Origin: Malus domestica
Lineage: Eukaryota; Streptophyta; Magnoliopsida; Rosales; Rosaceae
Assembly: GCF_042453785.1 (NCBI RefSeq)
Contig: NC_091664.1
Span: 30,614,501 to 30,678,500 of the forward strand
Length of the DNA: 64,000 nt
Direction: 5' to 3'
In this document: positions 11,367 through 21,291 of the stretch, one piece after another
Position numbering within the stretch: position 1 is the stretch's first letter
How the letters are laid out: the number at the start of each line of letters is the position of its first letter
Made by a program: the position numbers and the translations under genes
The notes under the pieces: model-generated
Databases searched by the model: none
Told to the model about the DNA's origin: nothing
Seen by the model: the letters and a program-made list of their open reading frames with translations, nothing else

Positions 11367-12120
11367 TGGAGCAAAAAATATTCACTAGGCGACACGTGAA
11401 CTTTTGACAAAACTACCCTTGAGGCATACCGGAATTCCTACGTGCAAGCAGCAGACAATTATCCCTCAACCAAGTTAAAAGTACCCAAAATAGGTATCAA
11501 CTTAAAACCTAATTTATTCATATATTTCCCATTTCATTATTTAGCTAATCAATTAGCTAAATAATATACTTATTCCTTTCATATTTCCTAAAATCATAAT
11601 AATTGACTAATTAAGGGATTAATTACCTAATAAATCCCTTAATTATCAATTGAAACACCCATCCAAACCTAAAACTACTAAAGTGGCCGGCCAATCCCAT
11701 CAAGAAAAGTAAACCATCTTATTCTCCACATTTTCCACTATTTTCCCTTTTTAATTGCCCTAATTAACTAGCCAATTAATTCCAAAAACCACCAGAACAT
11801 TCATTTTATGTTTAAATAGCCAAATAAATTGGCTAATTAAACCTAAATCAAACACAAAAACCCTAGGTAGGCCGGTCACCCCTATCCCTATAAATAGATT
11901 CCCATTTTCACCAAAAGATAATTTCCAACACTTCGGCAAAAATCCCAAAATTCTCTAAACACTATTTTTCTCTAAATTCTAACTTTGGCATCGGAGGTTC
12001 TTCGGCCAAAGCCCCCCATTCATCGTGGGCGCGTGAGGCTCTTGGCATTAACCTAAGGTGTTAATTGTTTTGTAGGTGCAAAATTGTCCAAGATCAAGGA
12101 GGAAGAAATTTGCATCCACA
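11367..12120 (+). mobile_element. Solo LTR, family A
   Basis: 754 bp starting TGGAGC and ending CATCCACA, with the exact target duplication ACACC (11362-11366 and 12121-12125). A CTATAAATAG promoter-like motif near 11889 fits an LTR. Its reverse-complement relative is at 50649-51318. No internal domain remains. It separates two halves of a sequence duplicated around the peptide genes. Confidence 0.88.
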
Positions 12121-12741
12121 ACACCAATATGTAATTAACTTTAAATATTTACTCCTCTTATTGTATAGATAAATATTTAATTTTTTTTGTATAAATATTT
12201 CATTTTCGATTATTTTTCAACTTTTTTTTGTTCAACTTCATTTTTCGGTTTTAAAAAAAATAGTTTAATTATTTGATTGTTCAGAAGGCTAGGTCTTAGT
12301 AAATTTATTCATTGCAAACCAAAAATCACAACAGCAATACGAAATGTGTAGTGATTTATTCCTCTTTTTTTCTTGGACAAATTGATTTATTCATTAGTTA
12401 AAGAAAAAGTGTGGCTGATTAACATTAATTGGTGCAGAGGACAATGATCTTCCTACACGCTTAATTTCATTGGGCTCCGACGCATTCGCCATAAGTATCA
12501 TAAGTTTGAGGCCACTTGGAATACATTTAAGCGCCTCATCAGCTGGAGGAGGGTCTTTGGGGCCTTCAACGCGTTCACAATTTCCACGAACACAAAATTT
12601 GATGTCACCAGGCGGACACTGAACTGCGAATTCACAATCGACATGTCGCCAACATTTGGTGTCGACAATAACTTCTCCTACTGCCGTTGCCGAGCCATCA
12701 GCTGGAGGAGGACTTTTCGGACCTTTGACGCACTCACATTT

Positions 12742-14097
12742 ATTAACTACATTGTAAAAGATGAAGTTAGTACAGAGGAAGAGACATAATTGATAGAGAG
12801 AAACAAGAGAGATTGTATTGATTGATTAGAAAAAATGTATACAACTGAACTTAAGAAAATGATACCTATACAATCCCTTATATAGCCATATAACCCAATT
12901 ACAATAATACCCTTCTAACTATATTTATGTTATATCCGTTATTACTCCCCCCTCAAACTAAACTTGGAGTATACAAGTGAAGTTTGAACTAGCCAGGTAT
13001 TTGAGAATGATCTAGAACTGCGAAAGCAAGATGTCTGCCATGCTTCAAGAATTAACCTGCTGCAAAAAAGAAAGCAACCACTGGCACCTTTATAACTGTT
13101 GACCAAAACCTCTGCTCACCCCATTATCATCACACAAGATTACAACTTTAGCCGTTGGTGAAGCCATGATGAATGCCACAAGTACAATCCAGAAATCAAA
13201 TCAGATGTATTTTTCTAGGCAGCAAGAGAATGACACTCTTGACATAAATTCTATGGCAACAAGAGAATGACACTCTTGACAAATTCTAAGGCAACAAGAG
13301 AATGACACCCTTGACAAATTCTAAGGAATCAAAGAAAGAATGATACTTTCTTAACCATCAAGAAAGAATGACGCAACAAGAGAATGACACTCTTGACAAA
13401 TTCTATGGAATCAAAGAAAGAATGATACTTTCTTAACCATCAAGAAAGAATGACGCTTTCTTGAAATCTTGTAATCTAACCAAATCACTGATTGAAAATC
13501 ACAAAAATACAACAAAACTGCTAGAAAAACACACCGAGAATGTAGAGCAGATATCACCTGAGAAGATCCCATATCACAAGGCAGACACAATAGAGAATCA
13601 AGAAACTGACAACATCCCAAATCTGCAAGATCTTGCCACACCAGAGAAGGGAACACGAAGCAGTGGCAAATATAGAACTCAGAGAGCTGATCTGCGAACA
13701 CTACTAAGAAGAAAGAAATAGACCAATAATCTTGAAATCACTCTTTGACATTTCGTCAAACAGATAATGTGCAAGAATGCAATGGAAGGAAGAAGTAGAG
13801 AACCATACCAAAAATTGCAGATCCTTCACATGAAAATTCTGAGCTGGGCAATTTATCAAACACCTGGACTGCAGCAAACAAGAAGCATAAGATTTTGATA
13901 CCATATTAACTACATTGCAAAAAATGAAGTTGGTATAGAGGAAGAAAGAATTGGTAGAGAGAAACAAGAGAGATTGTATTGATTGATTAGAAAAAATGCA
14001 TACAACTGAACTTAAGTAAATAATAGTTATACAATCCCTTATATAGTCATATAACCCAATTACAATAATACCCTTTTAACTATATTTTTGTTATTAA
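12742..14097 (-). mobile_element. Non-coding LTR retroelement (nonautonomous)
   Basis: 1356 bp with LTRs of about 200 bp at 12742-12944 and 13905-14097, flanked by exact CATTT duplications (12737-12741 and 14098-14102). On the minus strand the primer site TGGTATCA (complement of initiator tRNA-Met) follows the 5' LTR at 13903, and a G-rich polypurine tract (complement of 12945-12952) precedes the 3' LTR. The interior of roughly 960 bp has no gag or pol similarity and carries a minisatellite. LTR termini are not the usual TG...CA. Confidence 0.85.
13205..13460. repeat. Minisatellite of hairpin-forming units
   Basis: Repeats of AAGAGAATGACACTCTT (arms AAGAG/CTCTT) separated by GACAAATTCTA, interleaved with AAGAAAGAATGAC and AAAGAAAGAATGATACTTTC units whose arms also pair. 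Lies wholly inside the nonautonomous LTR element. Confidence 0.8.
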
Positions 14098-14343
14098 CAT
14101 TTTCCATGAACACAAAATTTGATGTCGCTTGGCGGGCAATGAACTGCGAATATTCACAATCGACTTCTCGCCAACATTTGGCGTTGGCAACTGCTTCTTC
14201 TACTGCCGTCGAGTCATCAGCCTTTGTCCCAATATTTGCTTCCACTTCTGCAGATACTCCTAGTAACAATACTGATGCACCTGAAATATACATAAACATC
14301 ATGAAAATATATTAATCAAAGGAATTAATATAAAAAAGAAACT

Positions 14344-14348
<5 letters not shown>

Positions 14349-14375
<27 letters not shown>
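14349..14375. repeat. (AG)n tract in intron 1
   Basis: AG run immediately downstream (minus strand) of the GTGAGT donor of the pseudogene exon 1. Confidence 0.85.
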
Positions 14376-14378
<3 letters not shown>

Positions 14379-14949
14379 CACAGATGGCAATACTGAAAAT
14401 CGAGACGACGAAACCCATTTTGAAAGAAATAACAATTAGGATTTAGGGTTTATATAAATATGACGAGGAATGTGAAATTTGATTTTTGTTGTGAGCTTCT
14501 CATCTGAGCCCCTCAACATTTTATAGTGGATCAAATGACTCCATTTATGGTTGAAAAATGAAAAAATGGGAAGATATTAATTAATTTTAAGAATTGCAGT
14601 TTGCTCTCTTTATTATTGGTCAAAAGAAATGTATCCCATAATTCCCATTAGTAAAAGTACGTACCAAGTGAAGAACCAGCTGACAATGCTGACGCATAAC
14701 GATTCTAAGCCCTCCATTCATTATACGTGCAATTTGTATTCATCAATACATAATTTTAACAATGAAGACCATTCCGACAGGCATGGCCACTGCCACAATC
14801 GATTTCAATTTTGTGAGCACCCCTTGAAGATGGGAGAAATCTAAACCTAGCTATCTAATTGAAGATGGTGGCGGAGGGAGTTACTGGAAGCCAACAAATC
14901 GCTTGAAAGTCTGGGTGCTCCGCACTTGCTGTAATCATTCATTGAATAT

Positions 14950-15102
14950 AAAGAAAAACTAATGAAAAGAGCTTGTAGATTTTGAATTTTAACAATAAAG
15001 ATAAAATAAAGGTAAAATAAATAGTACCAGGATTGACTTTTTAGTGTAAAAATGTGGTTTTTCGTTAAAGTAAACAGTACCGGGAGCTTTTCGTTAAAGT
15101 TC
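14950..15102. repeat. Short interspersed repeat, copy 2
   Basis: Counterpart of 9416-9569: same order of blocks, including 'attgactttttagtgtaaaa' and 'aaagtaaacagtacc'. No coding content. Confidence 0.6.
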
Positions 15103-15331
15103 TTGAATATAATTGACGAAATCAATTTCTAATTTTTTGTTCTTTTGATTTGGTTTGGTATTAGAGCCTTTAGGGTTAGTACCACCACTATACACGTGTC
15201 AAATTTGTTTAACTATACACGTGTCAAATTTCTAGTGGATTAGTACCACCATTTATCGCTGCCATTTGGTGCTACAGTATCATCTAATAATTTCTCTTAC
15301 TAAGTGCAAGCATTTTTCATAAATTTCTACG

Positions 15332-15490
15332 GTTAATGCTAGAGAAAAACATTGTTAGACTAAATTTATAAATTAAATGATGTGTCACTAGTAAGAAATT
15401 AGTACGTTAATTAACAATTAAATAATAATCTAATTATCAACTTTTATGTTATTTAGTTTACAAAAATTTGATCTAAAAATTTAGTTTCTT
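15332..15490. mobile_element. MITE-like repeat related to 47099-47251
   Basis: Begins GTTAATGCTAGAG and ends in a reverse-complement-like AATTTAGTTTC segment. The reverse complement of 47099-47251 aligns along its length (shared AAATGATGTGTCA-like core). Degenerate copy. Confidence 0.5.
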
Positions 15491-15709
15491 TAGTTTACCC
15501 AATTTCTACTATATGCTTTGAACCGGCTTAATTATTTTGGTTAGAAATATTTCCTGGTATTACAATATAATTTAATTTTACTTGGTACAACACAAAACAA
15601 ATAATTTTATTTGATCATAATTCTTGGGCTTTTTAAATTAGGAGCCCACTTTTTTATCTCAACATTGTAAAAGAGTTTAATGTATTTTATGTTACACAAT
15701 TATCAACTG

Positions 15710-15781
15710 ATCAGAGTGGCGCAGCGGAAGCGTGGTGGGCCCATAACCCACAGGTCCCAGGATCGAAACCTGGCTCTGATA
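15710..15781 (+). tRNA. tRNA-iMet: Initiator tRNA-Met (CAT)
   Basis: 72 nt with acceptor stem ATCAGAG/CTCTGAT and discriminator A, D arm, anticodon CAT in the loop GGGCCCATAACCC, and a T loop reading GGATCGAAACC rather than elongator TTCGAA. The A-starting acceptor and T arm identify the eukaryotic initiator. No intron. This tRNA primes plant LTR elements with TGGTATCAGAGC primer sites, several of which are in this window. Confidence 0.96.
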
Positions 15782-15816
15782 TAGTAGTGGCTTCCGGTGG
15801 CGTTCCATTTTTCGAC

Positions 15817-15825
15817 TTTTTTTTT
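15817..15825 (+). terminator. Pol III T-run
   Basis: Run of nine T residues 36 nt after the tRNA, with a shorter T5 at 15808-15812; standard Pol III stop signals. Confidence 0.7.
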
Positions 15826-16310
15826 ATTCTACCCCAAAAGCACTTTTGTACATTATCTTCTGCCTTTTTGGGTAGGGCCTTTTTGGATTTTTTTTTTCTT
15901 TCTTTCCCAGAAGCACTTTTGTACTTATCTTCTGGTTCTGTATTTATCCTCGAGGAGAAGCACTTTTAGTCAAATTTCATACATCATAAACAGATTCTGA
16001 GAAACACATAACCACGTTTTCGTTTGGATGTATTTTTAAAATGATTGAAAGGGCTTTTAAAAAAAATGTGGGTTCCAAAAGCACTTAAAGTGTTTTTCCA
16101 GGATTTACTTGCATGTTTACTAAAAATTAGTTCTAAAACATTTTCAAGAAAAACGTTTTTTGTTATTTTAAAAGCACATTCAAACGAGCAATCTGTAATA
16201 CAATTTTTACTTATAAGGCTTTTTCCTGTATTTTTTTCTATTGGCTTTAAGTTCATGTAAAGATTCTCGATAAAAAATGTTCATGTAAAGATTCCTCTCT
16301 CTGGATTGTT
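15826..16310. other. MITE-like debris with AAGCACTTTT motifs
   Basis: Several 'agaagcacttttgtac' and 'aagcacttaaagtg' motifs in both orientations, common in plant hAT-type MITEs and also seen at 19460-19560 and 24170-24370. No gene. Confidence 0.4.
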
Positions 16311-16319
16311 TATATATAA

Positions 16320-16679
16320 GGCTTTTTAGCCAAATTGGATCCTAAAATTTGCATAACTCCTCATTTTGATCATTGAGATTTGAAATCGATATAATTGGTC
16401 CCTGAGTTTGTCCACAATTAATCATTTCCTTCTATGAAAAGTTTCCATAAAATAAGGATAAAATGACAAAATATCCTCAACTTTTGTCAAATCATTTTGG
16501 TCTATTATTTATTATATTGATGGTAGTTTTGTTATTTGGATTTTAATTTAACATAATTTTTCACTAAATGACTAAAATGATTGATGATGGACAATCTCAA
16601 TGATCCTTTTATTAATTTCAAATTTAAGAGACTAAAGTGAGGAGTTAGCAAATCATGAATCATTTTATTTAAAAAGCTT
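16320..16679. mobile_element. MULE-type foldback MITE, second copy
   Basis: 360 bp, GGCTTTTTAGCC to AAAAAGCT, homologous to 5133-5499. Exact 9-bp target duplication TATATATAA (16311-16319 and 16680-16688), diagnostic of Mutator-like elements. Lies about 110 bp upstream of the cupin start codon. Confidence 0.9.
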
Positions 16680-16792
16680 ATATATAAACACGAGTAGGCC
16701 AACGAGCCTACAACTCCTTTCTCAGCCATTCCTCCTATCTATCTCTTTCATCTTCTTCCTCCTCTCCTCTCAGTTCTCCTGTTCCTTCTCTC

Positions 16793-17603
16793 ATGGCAGC
16801 AACAACATCATCAAGTACTTCTGCAGAAGCACTTCCCAATCTAAGAATCGTAGTAGAAAGTAACCCTTCCAATTCACGATTATCTGAGTTGGGTATTAAC
16901 TCATGGCCCAAGTAAGTAATGTTAATTTCTCTTAGCTCTCTCATAGCGAGATCTTCAGTTGTAAAGTAATTCGTTTGTCTTCCTGAACATTTGCTTGACT
17001 AAAAACAATAATCTAAACTACTCTAACACGGGGAGAGGTCTAACCACATATGTTGTTTTTCATGATCATTTGATATTACAATATATGCTTCCTAGCTTGT
17101 CCGTCCCTCTGAAGTCTTGACACGCTTAATTAATTTGCCAGTTATACTTTTGAACATTGGTTCTCAAAGTGCTTTAGCTGGCTAATACATCAGGATAGAG
17201 ATTCAAACTCGTGTCCGAATTGAGGACCGGCCACACAAACATGGCCGGTCTAACCACATATGTTGTTTTCATGACCATTTAGTTGAATCGTCCTTTTGAA
17301 ATCTTGGCAATTAATTTGTTAGCTATACTTTCGAACTCGAGATTCTGAATAGAGATATTAATTTGTGTAATCAGATGGGGGTGTCCACCGGGAAAGTACA
17401 CATTCAAGTTTGATGCAGCGGAGACATGTTATCTGGTGAAAGGCAAGGTGAAGGTTTACCCTAGAAAAGGCTCATCATCGTCATCTGATAAGGAGTTTGT
17501 AGAGTTTGGTGCTGGAGACCTTGTGACCATTCCCAAGGGACTCAGTTGCACATGGGACGTCTCAGTTGCTATTGATAAACACTACAAATTCGATTCTTCA
17601 TGA
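16793..17603 (+). CDS. Small RmlC-like cupin protein (Cupin_3/DUF861 type)
   Basis: Two exons, 16793-16911 and 17375-17603 (GTAAGT...CAG), encode 115 residues without signal peptide. After a low-complexity Thr/Ser start comes LRIVVESNPSNSRLSELGI, then WPKWGCPPGKYTFKFDAAETCYLVKG-type cupin strands, GAGDLVTIPKGLSCTWDV and a short acidic end. This matches single-domain plant cupins such as Arabidopsis At4g10300, whose biochemical role is not established. Length is normal for the family and the frame is clean. A CT-rich leader precedes the ATG, and a MITE sits just upstream, so its promoter may include the element. Confidence 0.88.
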
Positions 17604-17747
17604 TCATATCATCTTCATCATCTTCATCATCTTAACTAATTAACTAATTAACTAATTAAGCTAGCCATCTTCCATTAATTCCTGTAGCTTCTAGTTAATT
17701 TGCTTCTAGTTTATGTCTAAACATGAAGGGCCTGTAATTAAGCAGAA

Positions 17748-18447
17748 TGTTGGAACCCTCAGTCCCACATCGGACAGAGGGAGAAGAATAGAATGCTTTA
17801 AATAGAAATACCCCTCTCTAACTAACATCGAGGCTTTTTGTGATAAAACCCCACACCTGAGGATTGTGCAGGTGGTTAGGTGGGGACAGTATCGGTCTTG
17901 TTAGAGTGGGCCCTCGGCCCGTCGACCTGAAATTTGTGATAAAACCCCACACCTGAGGATTGTGCAGGTGGTTAAGTGGGGACAGTATCGGTCTTGTTAG
18001 AGTGGGCCCTCGGCCCGTCGACCTGAAAATTTCCACATGGTATCAGAGCCAGGAGGCGGGCCCGTACTGCCACGTGATTGGATGGGTCCCCTTTGGCCCC
18101 GCGCGATTGTCCACGTAGGCCAAAGATGCCACGTGTTTGGGTGGGTCCCCATTGGCCCCGCGTGATTGGGTGAGTCCCGACATGGCTCCACGTGGTTGCC
18201 GATGTGTGGAAATTCACGTGTGACCCATAAGTGGGGTCTCACGTGCGGGGGAGTGTTGGAACCCTCAGTCCCACATCGGACAGAGGGAGAAGAATAGAAT
18301 GCTTTAAATAGAAATACCCCTCTCTAACTAACATCGAGGCCTTTTGTGATAAAACCCCACACCTGAGGATTGTGCAGGTGGTTAAGTGGGGACAGTATCG
18401 GTCTTGTTAGAGTGGGCCCTCGGCCCGTCGACCTGAAAATTTCCACA
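17748..18447 (+). mobile_element. TRIM retroelement, complete
   Basis: 700 bp: 5' LTR 17748-18037, primer site TGGTATCAGAGCC at 18038, a GC-rich non-coding interior of about 215 bp, polypurine GCGGGGGAG, 3' LTR 18254-18447. Exact CAGAA duplication on both sides (17743-17747 and 18448-18452). LTRs start TGTTGGAACC and end TTTCCACA. The 5' LTR is 96 bp longer because one segment (ending CGACCTGAAA) is present twice in tandem. Confidence 0.95.
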
Positions 18448-18452
18448 CAGAA

Positions 18453-19745
18453 ATTCTACAATGCACTGAAGCACTGAACGGTTAAATTAATATGGTTGGA
18501 TTTTGAGTTTCTTAACGTTCAAATACTAGTGCATTTCATACACCAAAGTGTTGTAAAAAATCCGCAATTAATTAAGTTCTTGAATCCAAGATAGAAAAAA
18601 GGGATTAATGCAGTAGTTCTACTTTTGTTAATGCAAAGTGGTCTTACTCCCTATGCGGATGAGATTATGATTTTACGGAGGTGCTTTTTTTGTTCCTTTA
18701 TTGACTGATCAGCTCATTTTTTAGGTTGTTGACCCAAAAAACTTATTTTTAAGAGATCTTTTTGTGTGCTAGGAACACGGTCCCTACACAGTAAGTGTCG
18801 TAATACAAATAGTTTGATACTTAAAAAGAAATTTTAACTGCTTGTATTATGATACTTGGTGCACCTAGCTGTATTACTGCTGGTACACTAATTTTTTTTT
18901 TCTATCTATTTTTAAATTGGATTTTTAACATGCAACACAATATTGCAGAGAAGCCCTCCTTTTTGTAACTTTGAGCACGTGAAACCATATTTAAAATTTT
19001 CAGAAATCTCGAACTCTTTTGACAATGTGGACATACAAATAATACAACAACAAATTAACAATACAATGCAAGCAAAAGCAGAAATTTTTTGCTTTCAGTT
19101 GCTCACTCCCAAAATGCACACGATTCCAAATGTCACATGTGTTTTTGTCATCATACTTTTTGCCAGGGAGTTTAACGAGTCAAATGGAAGAGTTGAGTTG
19201 AGTTGGACGAGATAATATTTTGATAGGGTTGCTGAGGGAGAGCATCATATGTTTGTCCTCTTTGCTTCTTTTTCATCACTCCAGTGTGAATGTGACTTGA
19301 ATATTTGATCATATCATACGCATGATCTTTTTATATCTTGTTTTCCTTTTCTCAGTTCTGCGTGCTCTCGATGCCTTGACCATTTACGGTACCCCAAAAA
19401 GAACAATCTTTTCAATTTTTGTGCAGTTCTTAATATGCACGTTCATATTTTACTAGAATCCAAGTGCTTTTTAGGAAGCACTTCTGAAAAAAGCGCCAAC
19501 TTATAAGCGCTTTGGTTGGTAGAAAACACTTTTGGCCCTTCATGAAGCAATCCGAAACACTCCCTAAATTATGAATCCTTGAAGTGCTTGACTAAATTAA
19601 GGAGAAAAAAAAAAAGTTTGGAACTCTTCAATTCCCATTTCCTTTTTCTGTTGTTTGTTTAACGTAGTATTGATTTTATGAACTTGTATGATACGGTGGC
19701 CTTCGAATTTCGGTTGATGATATCGATTGATTGTTGCGGTTAGGT
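18453..19745. other. Intergenic, no gene seen
   Basis: AT-rich; ORF 18943-19215 has no recognisable domain. A MITE-like 'aagcactt/aagcgcttt' cluster lies at 19465-19560. Confidence 0.6.
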
Positions 19746-20829
19746 AGAGACCCACTGTGGAAGTAACCGATCACAAGGCCCACGGTGCCATTCCAGAGCC
19801 TGGATCAGTTGTCATTGCTAGAGTAAGGGATCGTCAACAAGATCATTGCATAACATAGCTCACTTTCTCCAATCATGATGCAGATTGTTGGACTGATTCG
19901 TGTATGTAAATCTTGCCGGCGTTTCTTTCATTATAGCAGGTTACCAAAGTGATGGAAATGATGGCTTCTGCTGATATTTTGTGTCTTGGCACGAAGTCTG
20001 TGCGCGGTATATGCAATATTCCTTTTGAATAATGACTACATAGGCGTTGCATTTATCTCGTGCATATTCGGATTGTAGTTTGTCTAGTGAAGTTAGTTGC
20101 TGTTCTGTTTCGTTTTCAAAACGTCATTTGGTTTATAAGCTGTTTTCTATTAACAGGCTTCAAGATGTAAGAGCCACCGAAATTGACAAAGTAGATATGC
20201 TTTCATCTTTTCGCCCGGGTGACATTGTGAGAGCTCATGTTGTATCCTTTATGTGTGGAATGCCCCTGTGAGAGCTCATGTTGTATCCTTTATGTGTGGA
20301 ATGCTTTCATCTTTTCGCCCGGGTGACATTGTGACGCCTTTCCGTTGCAGATAATTTTTTTTTTTGGGTGAACTTCGGTGATATGTTTAATACGACGTCC
20401 ATTGTGCTTGATGTTCATATTGCAGTGATTAGTTACGGAAACAGTTTTCTTGATTCTTTCATTAAGCTGTTGCTTGGAGACGCTAAGGCTTATCTGTCAA
20501 CCGCAAAGAACGAATTGGGCGTTATTTCTGCAGAGTGAAGCAGCAGCAGCAGGTATATGAATTTTCTTCTAGTGTTCACCGAATTTTTTGCTAGTGCTAT
20601 AATCATTTGACGCGTATCACTGAATTTTTTGCTTGTGTTCACTGAACTTTTTGCTAGTGCTATAATCATTTTACTAGTAACACTATCGAATCCACATAAT
20701 GTGAACTCGGATGTGATTTTCTCCTTGTTTATCCTAGGTGAAACGATGGTGGCAAGAAGCTGGACAGAGATCCAGTGCCCCGGGACAGGGCAAATCAAGC
20801 ATAGAAAGGTAGCTGAGGACGGAGGATGA
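19746..20829 (+). pseudogene. CSL4: Truncated exosome subunit CSL4 pseudogene
   Basis: Five exon-like blocks keep CSL4 order with intron junctions: to 19822 (PTVEVTDHKAHG...PEPGSVVIAR), 19940-20006 (VTKVMEMMASADILC), 20157-about 20241 (LQDVRATEIDKVD, SSFRPGDIV), about 20471-20538 (LGDAKAYLSTAKNELGVI) and 20738-20829 (TMVARSWTEIQCPGTGQI to stop). These are the S1-like RNA-binding and C-terminal zinc-ribbon regions of the RNA exosome cap subunit. Missing are the N-terminal exon and the exon between SVR and LQDV. A TGA lies at 20536, and 20215-20335 is internally duplicated. Introns are retained, so it is a genomic duplicate rather than a processed copy. Confidence 0.85.
20215..20335. repeat. 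Local duplication within CSL4 pseudogene
   Basis: 'tgagagctcatgttgtatcc' followed by 'tttatgtgtggaatgc' occurs twice, and 'tttcatcttttcgcccgg' recurs downstream; a scrambled tandem duplication. Confidence 0.85.
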
Positions 20830-21291
20830 AAAGATGAACAGAGACTTAATGTGTTGTCTTCTTTCTTCTCCATTTGTTCCTTTTTCGAAAGCGTGTAACC
20901 TTAGAGTTTCTTATAGATGGTGTGCTCAGGGAAATAGGTTAAAGTCAGAAGTTATGTAGTCTGATATAAGATTTTGTAACTCCGTCGACTCCCCCATGCA
21001 CCTCTATGTGAAGGGTTTTACAAACTGGCAGTCTCCGGTTTATGGGTTCGCTCACGTTTTACTATTTTGAAAAATCGTGCAAGAGATCTGCGGTTTCTTC
21101 TTGAGTTGAGTTGTACTTGTATTTGCTGCATATATTCATCCTATTCCAATATCATCATTCATTCATTTGAGTTAAGAGCGCACGAAAAAACTCGAGATTA
21201 AATTAAAATGTTTCATATAAAAGGCTAAGAATCCACCACACCAACGTGGAGTTTCGAAAATTACAAAGATAGATTCGGCATTGCATTTCCC

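Larger units (their letters stand above)
12398..14418 (-). pseudogene. Two-to-three-domain cysteine-rich peptide gene split by an LTR element
   Basis: Exon 1 (14418-14382) MGFVVSIFSIAI; donor GTGAGT; exon 2 from 14280 completes the signal peptide (ASVLLLGVSAEVEA). Domain 1 starts CWREVDCEY but has a 2-base AT insertion near 14148, and the element 12742-14097 lies inside its last loop. Left of the element the frame resumes with the end of domain 1, then a spacer GPKSPPPADG. Domain 2 is CWRHVDCEFAVQC...FCVRGNC, with its sixth cysteine changed to R. A third unit is cut down to KCIPSGLKL and runs into a basic tail and stop at 12398. The linkers differ from the APNSAVALEEAG type, so this is a diverged subfamily. 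Not expected to make the full product. Confidence 0.7.

Noticed and set aside
13205-13460. Short palindromic repeats that might be a CRISPR array or ncRNA gene
   Set aside because: They lie inside an LTR element with clear target duplications and have no constant spacer length.
4357-14418. Assigning the cysteine-rich genes as nodule NCR peptides or as a scorpion-toxin-like knottin
   Set aside because: The C-x4-C-x-C end and split signal peptide are similar to NCR/defensin-like genes, but the spacing and repeat architecture do not allow a safe family name without a search.
17818-18242. Minus-strand frames of 72-81 codons
   Set aside because: They fall in the non-coding TRIM and its GC-rich interior.
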